Source: an uncultured Blautia sp. (lineage in GTDB: Bacteria > Bacillota > Clostridia > Lachnospirales > Lachnospiraceae). From it: 32,107 bases of DNA. The stretch is taken from NCBI GenBank assembly GCA_900556555.1, contig USPF01000025.1, forward strand, positions 1-32,107. Direction: 5' to 3'. Below, one piece after another: positions 16,264-24,387 of the stretch; the stretch's first letter is position 1, and each line of letters begins with the position of its first letter. The notes under the pieces were generated by a model, which was not told where the DNA came from, did no database searches, and saw nothing but the letters and a program-made list of their open reading frames with translations. Made by a program: the position numbers and the translations under genes.

Positions 16264-17706
16264 ATGAATTATTCAATTGTAAAATATATTATTGGAAAAG
16301 TTCTTTCCTTTGAAGCAGCATTTATGGCTCTTCCCTGTATCACTGCCATGGTTTATCAGGAACATAGTGGCTGGGCCTTCTTTATGACTGCACTATTATG
16401 TCTGATTCTGGCTTATCTTCTAACCAGAAAAAAACCTGAAAACAACACCTATTATGTAAAAGAAGGTTTTGTCACAGTTGCATTAAGCTGGATTGTTTTG
16501 AGCATCATGGGTGCCATTCCTTTTTTACTTTGTGGAGCGATCACAAACCCCGTAGACGCACTTTTTGAGACAGTTTCCGGATTCACAACTACCGGTGCCA
16601 GCATTCTTACGGATGTAGAAATATTGCCCAAATGTGTCCTTATGTGGCGAAGCTTTACCCACTGGATTGGCGGTATGGGTGTTCTTGTTTTCCTGCTTAC
16701 CTTTGTTCAAGGGCATGGAACAGGATATAATATGAACCTCATGAAAGCAGAAAGCCCTGGTCCTTCTGTCAGTAAGCTGATGCCTACTGTCCAGTCTACC
16801 GCAAAGATTCTGTATCTGATTTATATTTTCCTTACTGTACTGGAAATTATTCTTCTTTTACTGGGCGGCATGCCGCTATTTGATGCACTTACTACCAGCT
16901 TCGGTACTGCAGGTACCGGTGGTTTCGGAATCAAGAATGACAGTATTGGAAGCTATTCTCCGTACCTGCAAATTGTAGTTACTGTTTTCATGATTCTATT
17001 TGGAATTAACTTTAATGCTTACTTCTTTATTCTGTGTAAAAAATTCCGGCAGGCATTTTTGATGACAGAAGTACGCTGCTATCTCGGTATCATCCTTGCA
17101 GCAATTCTCATGATTTCATGGGATATCCGTCATCTTTTCCCTACGATTGGAGAAGTATTCCTCCATGCTTCCTTCCAGGTTGCTTCTATCATAACAACCA
17201 CTGGATTTGCCACAACAGACTTTGATATGTGGCCACAGGTTGCAAAGACAACCCTTATCATGCTAATGTTTATCGGAGCCTGTGCAGGAAGTACCGGAGG
17301 TGGAATTAAAGTTTCACGTTTTGTCATTCTTATCAAAACCATACAGAAAGAGCTGCATACACTGCTGCATCCACGTATGGTGAAAAAGTTAAAAATTGAT
17401 GGTCATACTCTCGAACATGAAGTAGTACGTTCTACGAATGTATTTATGATTGCATATGTATTGATTTTTACACTGTCGATTCTTCTTCTTGGATTTAATG
17501 GATTTGACCTGATTACCAACTTCACTGGTGTTGCTGCTACCTTAAACAATATCGGTCCTGGATTGGAACTGGTGGGTCCTACTCAGAACTTTTCTATTTT
17601 TTCGGATGGTTCAAAGCTGGTATTAATTTTTGATATGCTGGCAGGCAGACTGGAAATCTTCCCGATGCTCCTGCTCTTTGTACCTGATACTTGGAAGAAA
17701 TATTAG
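16264..17706 (+). CDS. trkH: Trk potassium uptake channel subunit TrkH
   Basis: A 480-aa K+ transporter of the TrkH/KtrB superfamily. The four pore loops with their selectivity glycines are visible: SGFTTTGAS, GTAGTGGFG, ITTTGFATTDF and VAATLNNIGPGL. Start ATG 16264 has AGGAG upstream. It is the partner of TrkA encoded just before it. The 3' end faces the histidine kinase gene, with a shared bidirectional terminator between them. Confidence 0.95.
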   Translation: MNYSIVKYIIGKVLSFEAAFMALPCITAMVYQEHSGWAFFMTALLCLILAYLLTRKKPENNTYYVKEGFVTVALSWIVLSIMGAIPFLLCGAITNPVDALFETVSGFTTTGASILTDVEILPKCVLMWRSFTHWIGGMGVLVFLLTFVQGHGTGYNMNLMKAESPGPSVSKLMPTVQSTAKILYLIYIFLTVLEIILLLLGGMPLFDALTTSFGTAGTGGFGIKNDSIGSYSPYLQIVVTVFMILFGINFNAYFFILCKKFRQAFLMTEVRCYLGIILAAILMISWDIRHLFPTIGEVFLHASFQVASIITTTGFATTDFDMWPQVAKTTLIMLMFIGACAGSTGGGIKVSRFVILIKTIQKELHTLLHPRMVKKLKIDGHTLEHEVVRSTNVFMIAYVLIFTLSILLLGFNGFDLITNFTGVAATLNNIGPGLELVGPTQNFSIFSDGSKLVLIFDMLAGRLEIFPMLLLFVPDTWKKY

Positions 17707-17711
17707 AAATG

Positions 17712-17737
17712 AAAAGAGGTCTTTTTAGACCTCTTTT
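17712..17737. terminator. bidirectional terminator shared by trkH and the histidine kinase gene
   Basis: AAAAGAGGTC (17712-17721) pairs perfectly with GACCTCTTTT (17728-17737) across a 6-nt loop, with A and T runs on both flanks. The stop codon of the minus-strand kinase (17725-17727) lies in the loop, so one arm of the stem codes for the last kinase residues. Confidence 0.9.
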
Positions 17738-19080
17738 TCCTTGTCTGCATGAAACAGAATCTGTATTCTTGTTCCTTGTCCTGGCTCACTGTCAAGCTTG
17801 ATCTCTGCATGGTGCAGAGCTGCTCCATGCTTAACAATAGACAGTCCAAGCCCGGTTCCTCCTGTCTTTCTGGAATGGCTTTTATCTACTCTGTAGAACC
17901 GTTCAAAAATACGCTCCTGTTCTTCTTTTGCGATTCCGATCCCATTGTCTTCCACACAGAAGCAGATGTTTTCCCCCTTTTTTGTAAGAGAAACCTTTAC
18001 ATATCCACCTTCTCTGTTATATTGAATCGCATTGTCCACAAGATTATACATCATTTCGTATAGAATGTGGCGGACTCCATAGACTTCTGCACCACAACCT
18101 TCTGCTGAAATAGTCACATTTCGTTTCTTCGCATGAAGCGTCAGATTCTGGCAGATATCCTCCATAAACTCATAAATATCTACTTGTTCAAAAGGCATCT
18201 CTCCGCTTTTTTCATCCAGTTTTGAGATTTCAATAATATCCTTCACCAGACTTGTAAGCCGACTTGCCTCATCATAAATTCTCCCTGCAAATTCAGGAAC
18301 ATCCTGCTGCCTCACCATACCATTTTTCATAATTTCTGCATATCCTGAGATAGACATCAGCGGTGTTTTTAGTTCATGAGAAACATTGGCAGAAAATTCT
18401 CTCCTTACTTCTTCTGCCTGTTTTAACTCTTCTACTTGTTTTGCAATCTGGCGATTTTGCTCATCTACACGATTTAAAAGCGGGCGTAATTCTTCATATT
18501 CTACATGCTCCAACGGATGCTCCAAATCCAGCTTATTGATAGGTTCAATCAGCCTTTTTGTCTGACGCTCCACCACCACGAATGCTAGGCATAGTATCAT
18601 AATTAAAAGAATTCCCATCAGTGTAAAACTAGAAAGCAATGTAGTCAATACACTGTCTGTGGTCATGGCTACCCTCAGAATTTTTCCATCTTTCAGCTGC
18701 ACTGCATAATAAAAAGTTTGTTGAGAAAGTGTCTCGGAAATCCGTATCATTTCTCCTTCTCCATGTTTGATTGCTGCCTTTATTTCCGGTCTGTTTTTGT
18801 GATTTTCCATAAAATCTGCATCTTTTTCCGAATCAAATAACACCGTACCATCCTTTTGAAAAAGTGTAATACGGCTGGTGGTTATATTTCCAACTTCACG
18901 GGTTAAATATTCCTCTCCCATATTTTCTAACACATACTCAAGATATCTTGACTCATTTTTTACATCCTTCCGCATATAACTATTGTATTTCTGATACATA
19001 ACAATACTGGCTGCAAAAAATGTAATCAATATGGACAACGCTGCTAAAAGCCCTACATGATTCATGATTCTTTGCTTCAT
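17725..19080 (-). CDS. phoR: PhoR-like sensor histidine kinase
   Basis: A 451-aa membrane kinase. Two transmembrane segments (about 10-30 and 150-170) flank an extracytoplasmic sensor of about 120 residues. HisKA follows with the phospho-acceptor His235 in SHELKTPLMS, then the ATPase domain with N box NLVDNAIQYN, G1 DNGIGI, the F box ERFYR and G2 GTGLGLS. It overlaps the response regulator gene by 4 bp. The phosphate role is inferred from the adjacent Na/Pi cotransporter with a Pho box. The gene name is by analogy with that family; similar kinases sense other envelope signals. Confidence 0.85.
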   Translation of the reverse strand: MKQRIMNHVGLLAALSILITFFAASIVMYQKYNSYMRKDVKNESRYLEYVLENMGEEYLTREVGNITTSRITLFQKDGTVLFDSEKDADFMENHKNRPEIKAAIKHGEGEMIRISETLSQQTFYYAVQLKDGKILRVAMTTDSVLTTLLSSFTLMGILLIMILCLAFVVVERQTKRLIEPINKLDLEHPLEHVEYEELRPLLNRVDEQNRQIAKQVEELKQAEEVRREFSANVSHELKTPLMSISGYAEIMKNGMVRQQDVPEFAGRIYDEASRLTSLVKDIIEISKLDEKSGEMPFEQVDIYEFMEDICQNLTLHAKKRNVTISAEGCGAEVYGVRHILYEMMYNLVDNAIQYNREGGYVKVSLTKKGENICFCVEDNGIGIAKEEQERIFERFYRVDKSHSRKTGGTGLGLSIVKHGAALHHAEIKLDSEPGQGTRIQILFHADKEKEV

Positions 19081-19751
19081 TCTTTATCTCCTATGCGGTA
19101 TCCCACACCACGGACTGTTTCGATTAAAAAGCCTGATTCCCCGAGCTTCTGCCGGAGGGTTCTAATATGTACGTCTACGGTTCTGGTCTCTCCTGAAAAC
19201 TCATATCCCCATATTTTTTCCAGAATCTGATCACGGCTTAAAACGATTCCCTGATTCTCCATTAAATATCTCAGAAGCTCAAATTCCTTTAAAGTAAGCT
19301 CTACCTGCCTCTCCCCGTCAAATACCTGATGTCTCTCTACATGAATAGTAAGCCCTTTATACGTGTACTCCTTTTTCCCTGATTGTTTGGATACTCTCCT
19401 GAGCACTGCTTTCACTCTTGCAATAAATTCCATCATGCCAAAAGGCTTAGTAATATAGTCATCTGCACCACTGTCCAGGCCTCTCACCTTGTCATACTCT
19501 GCCTCTTTTGCAGTCACCATGATTACCGGAATATCCTTTGTTTCCTGATTCTTTTTCAGGTTTTCCAGAATGCTGTATCCGTCTTCTCCAGGAAGCATAA
19601 TATCCAGAAGAATCAGTTCCGGAAGTTCTTCTTTCAGTGCTTTTTTCAATTCTTTTCCATCCCGGATTCCTTTTGCTTCAAACCCTGTTGTCCCCAAAGT
19701 ATATACCAGTAATTCCCTAATATTTCTTTCATCTTCTACACAATAAATCAT
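19077..19751 (-). CDS. phoP: PhoB/PhoP-like response regulator (OmpR family)
   Basis: A 224-aa two-domain regulator. The receiver domain has the acidic pocket (E6, D7), phospho-acceptor Asp50 in LLDIMLPG and the conserved KPFG lysine near 100. The C-terminal winged helix ends in VRGVGYRIG. The start is ATG 19751, with GGAGG 7 nt upstream; the frame is open to 19808, but that part would be translated from the upstream terminator hairpin. It is the partner of the kinase that overlaps its 3' end. The OmpR-type domain fits the 11-bp direct repeats found before the Na/Pi cotransporter gene. Confidence 0.88.
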   Translation of the reverse strand: MIYCVEDERNIRELLVYTLGTTGFEAKGIRDGKELKKALKEELPELILLDIMLPGEDGYSILENLKKNQETKDIPVIMVTAKEAEYDKVRGLDSGADDYITKPFGMMEFIARVKAVLRRVSKQSGKKEYTYKGLTIHVERHQVFDGERQVELTLKEFELLRYLMENQGIVLSRDQILEKIWGYEFSGETRTVDVHIRTLRQKLGESGFLIETVRGVGYRIGDKE

Positions 19752-19787
19752 CTTTATACCTCCGCCTACTTCATTGTGAAAATCAGG

Positions 19788-19834
19788 AAAAGCGTGCCTG
19801 AAAATCACCCAAATGTATTTTCAAACACGCTTTT
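19788..19834 (-). terminator. hairpin terminator after the Na/Pi cotransporter gene
   Basis: AAAAGCGTG and TGAAAAT pair with ATTTTCA and CACGCTTTT, with small bulges and an 11-nt loop. On the minus strand it sits 17 bp past the cotransporter stop, with a short T-run. The regulator gene starts 37 bp further on with no clear promoter in between, so partial read-through may feed the two-component genes. Confidence 0.65.
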
Positions 19835-19850
19835 ATCACTTAGCTGGTTC

Positions 19851-21611
19851 CTATGGAAGAGGATAGTACTTTCTTGTCTCATCCATGGTTTTCTGGAAGG
19901 ACAGATTGTCTTCACTCTTCATTGCATTTAAGTAGCTGTGCGTCTCATAGCTTCCCTCAGCAATCTGGGAAATGCAGACTGCAATATTGGAACAATGATC
20001 AGAAATTCGCTCCAGGCTGGTAAGAACGTCGGAAAGAATAAATCCCTGCTCAATGGTACATTTTCCTTCTCTCAGACGGTTTACATGACGGCTCTTTAAC
20101 TCCTGATTCAGCTCATCTATAATCTCTTCCAGAGGCTCTACTTTCTTCGCCAGTTTGTAATCTCTCTCCTCAAAAACCTGATAAGAAAGTTTCACAATAT
20201 CTTCCACTGCCCTTGAAATCACAGCCAGTTCCGCAAGTGCTTTATCTGAGAATTTCAGGTCTTTATCATGAAGTTCTTTCGCAGATTCCATAATGTTCAC
20301 ACCATGGTCTGAGATTCTTTCAAAGTCACCGATACAGTGAAGAATCACGGACAAATCTCTGCTGTCTTTCTGGCTCATATCCTTCTGTCCCAATTTCACA
20401 AGATAGGTGCCCAATGCATCCTCATACTTGTCAACTTTGTTCTCATCTTCTACAATTTTATCTTCCAGCTCACCCTTGTATTCCTGAAATAGGGAAAGAG
20501 CTTCTAACATACAGTCACGGGAAGCCTCTGCCATATATTTTGCTACCGTGCGGCTCTGCTCCATAGCTAATGCTGGTTTATCCAAGAAACGTTCATCCAG
20601 AAGCTGCAGACCTTCTGTCTCGTCATTTTCTTCTTTTTCATCCCGGATGGTAATACATGCAAGCTTCTCAAGGCCCTTAGAAAATGGCAGAAGAATACAG
20701 GTTGCAAACACGTTAAATGCACTGTGGGCAACTGCAATTCCTGCTGCATTGGCAGCTTGTCCCATAAACTGGAAATCCAACACCATATGCAGACCATAGA
20801 ATACTACCAGGAATACTGCAGTTCCAATAATATTGAAATACAGGTGAACCATAGCGGCTCTTTTTGCGTTTTTCTTAGCACCAATGGCAGATAAAAGTGC
20901 AGTAACACAAGTTCCGATATTCTGACCCAAAATAATAGGAATTGCCACACTATAGCTAACTGCTCCTGTTACACAAAGTGCCTGAAGAATACCCACTGAC
21001 GCTGAGGAACTCTGAATCACCGCAGTTAAAACTGCACCTGCCAGCATACCCAGAAGCGGGTTGGAAAATGCTGTGAGGATTCCTGTAAATTCCGGTACAT
21101 CAGCCAGTGGTTTTACAGCAGAACTCATGCTTTCCATACCAAACATCAGCACTGCAAATCCAAGAAAAATGGTTCCGATATCTTTCTTTTTCTCGCTCTT
21201 TGCAAAAAGCAAAAATGCCACACCGATAATGGCCAGAATCGGTGAAAAAGAGGTTGGTTTAAACATTTTTATAAAAAAGCTGTCACTCTGAATCCCGGAA
21301 AGACTGAGAATCCAGGAAGTAATGGTAGTACCGATATTGGCACCCATGATGACGCCCACAGCCTGGGACAGCTTCATAATACCTGAGTTTACAAAGCCGA
21401 CTACCATAACCGTAGTAGCGGAAGAAGACTGAATAACTGCTGTTACCAGTGCACCTAATCCCACTGCTTTCAGAGGGTTGGAGGTCAGGCTTTCCAGAAT
21501 TTTTTCCATTTTACCACCGGAAACCTTTGAGAGGCCATCGCCCATAACATGCATTCCATACAGGAACAGTGCAAGCCCTCCAATCATACTTAACACGCTA
21601 AAAAAATCCAT
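19851..21611 (-). CDS. Na+/phosphate cotransporter with C-terminal PhoU domain
   Basis: A 586-aa NptA/YjbB-type protein. The membrane half (residues 1 to about 310) contains two inverted repeats, each with the diagnostic motif QSSSA (TAVIQSSSATTVMVVG and TAVIQSSSASVGILQAL). The cytoplasmic half (about 340-565) is a PhoU-like helical bundle. It takes up, or possibly exports, inorganic phosphate driven by sodium. Start ATG 21611 follows AAAGGAG. Its promoter region carries four Pho-box hexamers, and the two-component genes follow directly downstream, which supports phosphate control. Confidence 0.92.
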   Translation of the reverse strand: MDFFSVLSMIGGLALFLYGMHVMGDGLSKVSGGKMEKILESLTSNPLKAVGLGALVTAVIQSSSATTVMVVGFVNSGIMKLSQAVGVIMGANIGTTITSWILSLSGIQSDSFFIKMFKPTSFSPILAIIGVAFLLFAKSEKKKDIGTIFLGFAVLMFGMESMSSAVKPLADVPEFTGILTAFSNPLLGMLAGAVLTAVIQSSSASVGILQALCVTGAVSYSVAIPIILGQNIGTCVTALLSAIGAKKNAKRAAMVHLYFNIIGTAVFLVVFYGLHMVLDFQFMGQAANAAGIAVAHSAFNVFATCILLPFSKGLEKLACITIRDEKEENDETEGLQLLDERFLDKPALAMEQSRTVAKYMAEASRDCMLEALSLFQEYKGELEDKIVEDENKVDKYEDALGTYLVKLGQKDMSQKDSRDLSVILHCIGDFERISDHGVNIMESAKELHDKDLKFSDKALAELAVISRAVEDIVKLSYQVFEERDYKLAKKVEPLEEIIDELNQELKSRHVNRLREGKCTIEQGFILSDVLTSLERISDHCSNIAVCISQIAEGSYETHSYLNAMKSEDNLSFQKTMDETRKYYPLP

Positions 21612-21656
21612 GATTTTCTCCTTTAGTATCTTTTTGATTTTTACATTATCGTTTTT

Positions 21657-21710
21657 ATTATAAAAAATCTATGTTAAATTCAGCAAAAGGTTATGTTAAA
21701 TCTATGTAAA
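21657..21710 (-). promoter_or_regulatory. Pho-box promoter of the Na/Pi cotransporter gene
   Basis: On the minus strand four hexamers lie exactly 11 bp apart: TTTACA (21705-21710), TTAACA (21694-21699), TTTTGC (21683-21688) and TTAACA (21672-21677). A perfect TATAAT follows at 21657-21662. With a start near 21650 the hexamers span about -22 to -60 and replace a normal -35. This is the layout of PhoP-activated promoters of Bacillus subtilis, where TT(A/T/C)ACA direct repeats with about 5-bp gaps bind PhoP. Three of four copies match well; the third from the left is poor. Confidence 0.85.
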
Positions 21711-21721
21711 ATATACATACA

Positions 21722-22225
21722 TTAAAAGCTCTTAATCTGGTCTTCTGTGTCATCTGTATTTTTTTCAATTTTTCTGATTTCCACATAATATCCTGCAGTA
21801 TCGCTGATTTTCACTTTAACTCTGTCACCCACCTTGTGCCCTAAAACTGCTTTTCCAAGTGGGGATTCAATACTGATTTTGTTATCCAGGGAATTTCCCC
21901 TGATAGAAGTTACCAGCTTATAGGTCTCTGTCTCGTCTTCATCCTCGAAATAGATTTCTACTACATTGTTCATCCCTACTTCGTCTGCCCTGGAATCATC
22001 GGATACGATCTCTGCTGTTTTCAGCATCCGCTCCAGATAATTAATACGGCTCTCATTTTTATTCTTGTCCCTTTTGGCTGCATAATATTCAAAGTTTTCA
22101 CTTAAATCCCCCTGTGCCCTGGCTTCTTTTACAGCTTCGATGGCTTCCTTTCTTACCGTAAGCTTCCGGTATTCAATCTCTGCCTCGATTTTTTCTACAT
22201 CACTTTTTGTAAGACGCTCTCTCAT
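21722..22225 (-). CDS. greA: transcription elongation factor GreA
   Basis: A 167-aa GreA/GreB family protein. The N-terminal coiled coil (residues 1-80) carries the tip motif GDLSENFEYYAAK with the acidic Asp and Glu needed for transcript cleavage in backtracked RNA polymerase. The C-terminal FKBP-like domain ends in LGKAVLGHKVGDRVKV. Start ATG 22225 has AGAGGATG upstream. Its stop is 12 bp from the Pho box of the next gene. No separate promoter is obvious in the 36 bp between it and the terminator at 22261-22320. Confidence 0.93.
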   Translation of the reverse strand: MRERLTKSDVEKIEAEIEYRKLTVRKEAIEAVKEARAQGDLSENFEYYAAKRDKNKNESRINYLERMLKTAEIVSDDSRADEVGMNNVVEIYFEDEDETETYKLVTSIRGNSLDNKISIESPLGKAVLGHKVGDRVKVKISDTAGYYVEIRKIEKNTDDTEDQIKSF

Positions 22226-22260
22226 GCTTCATCCTCTTTTCTTCTTATTTTTCCTCAATC

Positions 22261-22320
22261 AAAAAGCCTTCCTTTTATCCTGAGAAAAATCCTACTCTCA
22301 GTATATGACAAAAGGAAGGC
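22261..22320 (-). terminator. terminator after the permease-prefix protein gene
   Basis: GCCTTCCTTTT pairs perfectly with AAAAGGAAGGC (22266-22276 and 22310-22320), with an inner CTGAG/CTCAG stem. On the minus strand the hairpin is followed by TTTTTG. It lies 12 bp past the stop at 22332. Confidence 0.85.
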
Positions 22321-22331
22321 AAATACCAGAT

Positions 22332-23546
22332 TCATTCTGTAAATTTTATATTTCTTGGAAGTACCGGACTGTTTTTGTGAAATTGCAGAAAATCTCCCAG
22401 CAATCCACCGCCAAGCATAGATATCAGCATACCCGCATAAGATTCTCCGAATGATAATACCGGAATACATATCTGGGTGACTTTGCCAAATCCAAAAACA
22501 CAAAATACGGAATGGCTGAGCAATACACAAAAAGCCAACAAAATCCCCAGGCAGTTTACGTAAGCAAATTCATTAGTGATTTTCCTCAGGTCATACAGCA
22601 TCCATACCAGAACAACAAGTATGAAAACAGTCCAGATAACAATTCCTATCCATCCGTTCTTTCCAAAAATACCGTAGAGGATGCCTGGGATATCCTTCTG
22701 CTTCAGATAATCAGCCACAGAAGAAACATACCGTTTTTCTATTAGTCCTTTTCCCAGCATCCAAGCCCCTGCCACAAGCATGATTCCCGGTAAGATCCAG
22801 ATTTTAATATACTCTCCTTTTCCATCACAGGGATACCAGTGCCTGCTCAGTCCTGTTGTCAAAATACAGGCATATGCACACGCATAAAACAATACAAAAT
22901 AGTAAGAGCCTGTCATACTGCTTATGAGCACTGCAATGCCTGCCATCAAAATCAGCCTGTTAAATCTGTTCTTTCCCTGATTTCTCCCATAAAATACCAG
23001 AGAGGAATATCCCGAAAGTGCTGCTGCAAGGGAAAACAACATCAGAAGTGATGCATCTGCCCAAAAATCACCTTGTACAATGATTCCTAAAATGGCAGCC
23101 ATCACCATATAAAGAAACCACTCTATTTTCCAGTCATTCTTTTTGTAGAATTCATAAGTTTTTCTAGCTCTGATGAACAGCACAAGGGGGATCATGAAAT
23201 ATATTATTATTCTGCTTACATCAAGGATTCTGGCATCCCCGTAGGTTCCCATAGACCAAGCAATATACCGCAGAAGTCCTCCTATGAACCAGATAAGAAG
23301 AAATATACCCAGAAGCTTTTTATCCAGCTTAGGCTGATGTACCAGGTCCAGCTGGACTCCTGTTTCTACCGGGTCTCCCATGTCCTCCACAGCCTTTTCC
23401 ATGGCCTTTTCCACCGGATATCCCAGACTACGGTACACTTCTGCCTGATCCTCTATATGGCAGCCAAGCTCTTCTGCCAGCTCTTCCTGCATCTGTTTCT
23501 GGCGAATCTGCTCTTTTACAATTTCAAGATATTCCGACTGCGTCAT
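22332..23546 (-). CDS. permease-prefix domain membrane protein
   Basis: A 404-aa protein. The first 60 residues form the soluble three-helix permease-prefix domain (LAEELGCHIEDQAEVYRSLG, then EKAMEKAVEDMGDP), and the rest has about nine hydrophobic segments without a recognised transport or enzyme motif. Such proteins are habitually encoded right after a PadR regulator. The start is ATG 23546, 8 nt after AGGGGG, inside the last codons of padR; a GTG at 23555 has no spacing to a ribosome site. The two genes overlap by 23 bp and are certainly co-regulated. Function is unknown. Confidence 0.75.
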   Translation of the reverse strand: MTQSEYLEIVKEQIRQKQMQEELAEELGCHIEDQAEVYRSLGYPVEKAMEKAVEDMGDPVETGVQLDLVHQPKLDKKLLGIFLLIWFIGGLLRYIAWSMGTYGDARILDVSRIIIYFMIPLVLFIRARKTYEFYKKNDWKIEWFLYMVMAAILGIIVQGDFWADASLLMLFSLAAALSGYSSLVFYGRNQGKNRFNRLILMAGIAVLISSMTGSYYFVLFYACAYACILTTGLSRHWYPCDGKGEYIKIWILPGIMLVAGAWMLGKGLIEKRYVSSVADYLKQKDIPGILYGIFGKNGWIGIVIWTVFILVVLVWMLYDLRKITNEFAYVNCLGILLAFCVLLSHSVFCVFGFGKVTQICIPVLSFGESYAGMLISMLGGGLLGDFLQFHKNSPVLPRNIKFTE

Positions 23547-23883
23547 AGGCAGCACCCCCTAACACACGCTGTACTGCATTTCTATAAGTTTCCCATTCAC
23601 GTTTCTTGCTATCCAGATGCTTCATTCCTGCTTTTGTAATCTGGTAATATTTCCGTCTCTTCCCGTCTACCTCTTTCTCATAAGACTCCAGCATCTTCTT
23701 CTGTTCCATACTGTGCAGTAAGGGATACAGGGTACCAGCCTTTAACTCAAAGACATTTTGAGAACGGTTCTGCAGCGTCTCAATCATTTCATAACCGTAC
23801 ATAGGCCGTTCTGACAACAGTTGCAAAAGAAGTAAGGTGGTACTTCCAGAAACCAGACTTTTGTCTACTTTTTGCGTGTTCAT
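23524..23883 (-). CDS. PadR family transcriptional regulator
   Basis: A 119-aa winged-helix repressor. The PadR signature runs from LLLLQLLSERPMYGYEMIETL to the wing (GTLYPLLHSMEQKKMLES, KRRKYYQIT), with one C-terminal helix for dimerisation. Start ATG 23883 follows GGAGG. It overlaps the membrane protein gene that it presumably controls. A 12-bp inverted repeat covers the -10 of its own promoter, the expected operator for autorepression; the inducer is unknown. Confidence 0.9.
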   Translation of the reverse strand: MNTQKVDKSLVSGSTTLLLLQLLSERPMYGYEMIETLQNRSQNVFELKAGTLYPLLHSMEQKKMLESYEKEVDGKRRKYYQITKAGMKHLDSKKREWETYRNAVQRVLGGAAYDAVGIS

Positions 23884-23899
23884 ATACGTGCCTCCTTTT

Positions 23900-23962
23900 C
23901 TATATAGATAATCTATATATATTTCTTATCTATATAGTAGCACTGGAATGTTCTCCTGTCAA
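23900..23962 (-). promoter_or_regulatory. padR promoter with 12-bp inverted-repeat operator
   Basis: Minus-strand TTGACA (23957-23962) and TACTAT (23934-23939) with 17-bp spacing and an extended -10 TG. The perfect palindrome arms CTATATAGATAA (23900-23911) and TTATCTATATAG (23926-23937) are 26 bp apart centre to centre. The upstream arm overlaps the -10 and the other covers the early transcript, ending next to the ribosome site. Binding there would block the promoter. Confidence 0.82.
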
Positions 23963-24042
23963 TTACGAAGGTGGCAAAATAAAGCAAAATTTCTCTGTCA
24001 TGAAAGTGTAAATCGGCTGATAATCATAAAACGTCAAATCTA

Positions 24043-24310
24043 GCCTACAGTATTTAAGCACTAATAGGTAGAAATGAAACATTCTGCATTTTTAGTCTAT
24101 AAAAAAAGAGACGCAATAGGCCAAAATACAAACTTTCTTATAATACACCTACAAACACTGTATAAAAAGTAAGTGGATTATTCAAATATGTATTTCCTGG
24201 CCTATTACGCTCTGTAAAATGTAGGTGGAAATTTGCAAAAGATATCTGGCAGCCTATTAGGCCTTTAAAAAAGTAACTGGGAAACGGAAACATGTCTCTG
24301 ACAGCCTATC
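24043..24310. repeat. array A: degenerate 52-bp-period array of inverted hexamers
   Basis: The 504-bp gap between padR and the TetM-like gene holds six left half-sites RYCTAY, with the core starting at 24044, 24096, 24148, 24201, 24253 and 24305 (steps 52, 52, 53, 52, 52). Five right half-sites of the inverted form RTAGGY begin their TAGG core at 24065, 24117, 24170, 24222 and 24274, always 21-22 bp after the left one (two are TAAG or TAAC). Between the hexamers the units are mostly unlike each other, though units 4-6 share CTGRCAGCCTAT-type flanks and GTA-TGG. The array ends about 75 bp before the stop of the TetM-like gene. I see no open reading frame or CRISPR repeat in it. Confidence 0.8.
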
Positions 24311-24387
24311 ATGCCTGACAGCCATATCCTTTCACCCTGCCATCACAGTTACTCTTTGATTAACTTAAGAGTCAAGGGTTTTCCTCA

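Noticed and set aside
24043..24310. CRISPR array
   Set aside because: The period fits loosely, but no repeat of 23 bp or more is conserved between units; only two hexamers in fixed phase are kept, and no cas gene is present.
24351..24372. ACTCTT/AAGAGT hairpin as terminator of the TetM-like gene
   Set aside because: A 6-bp stem without a T-run on the minus strand is too weak to call.
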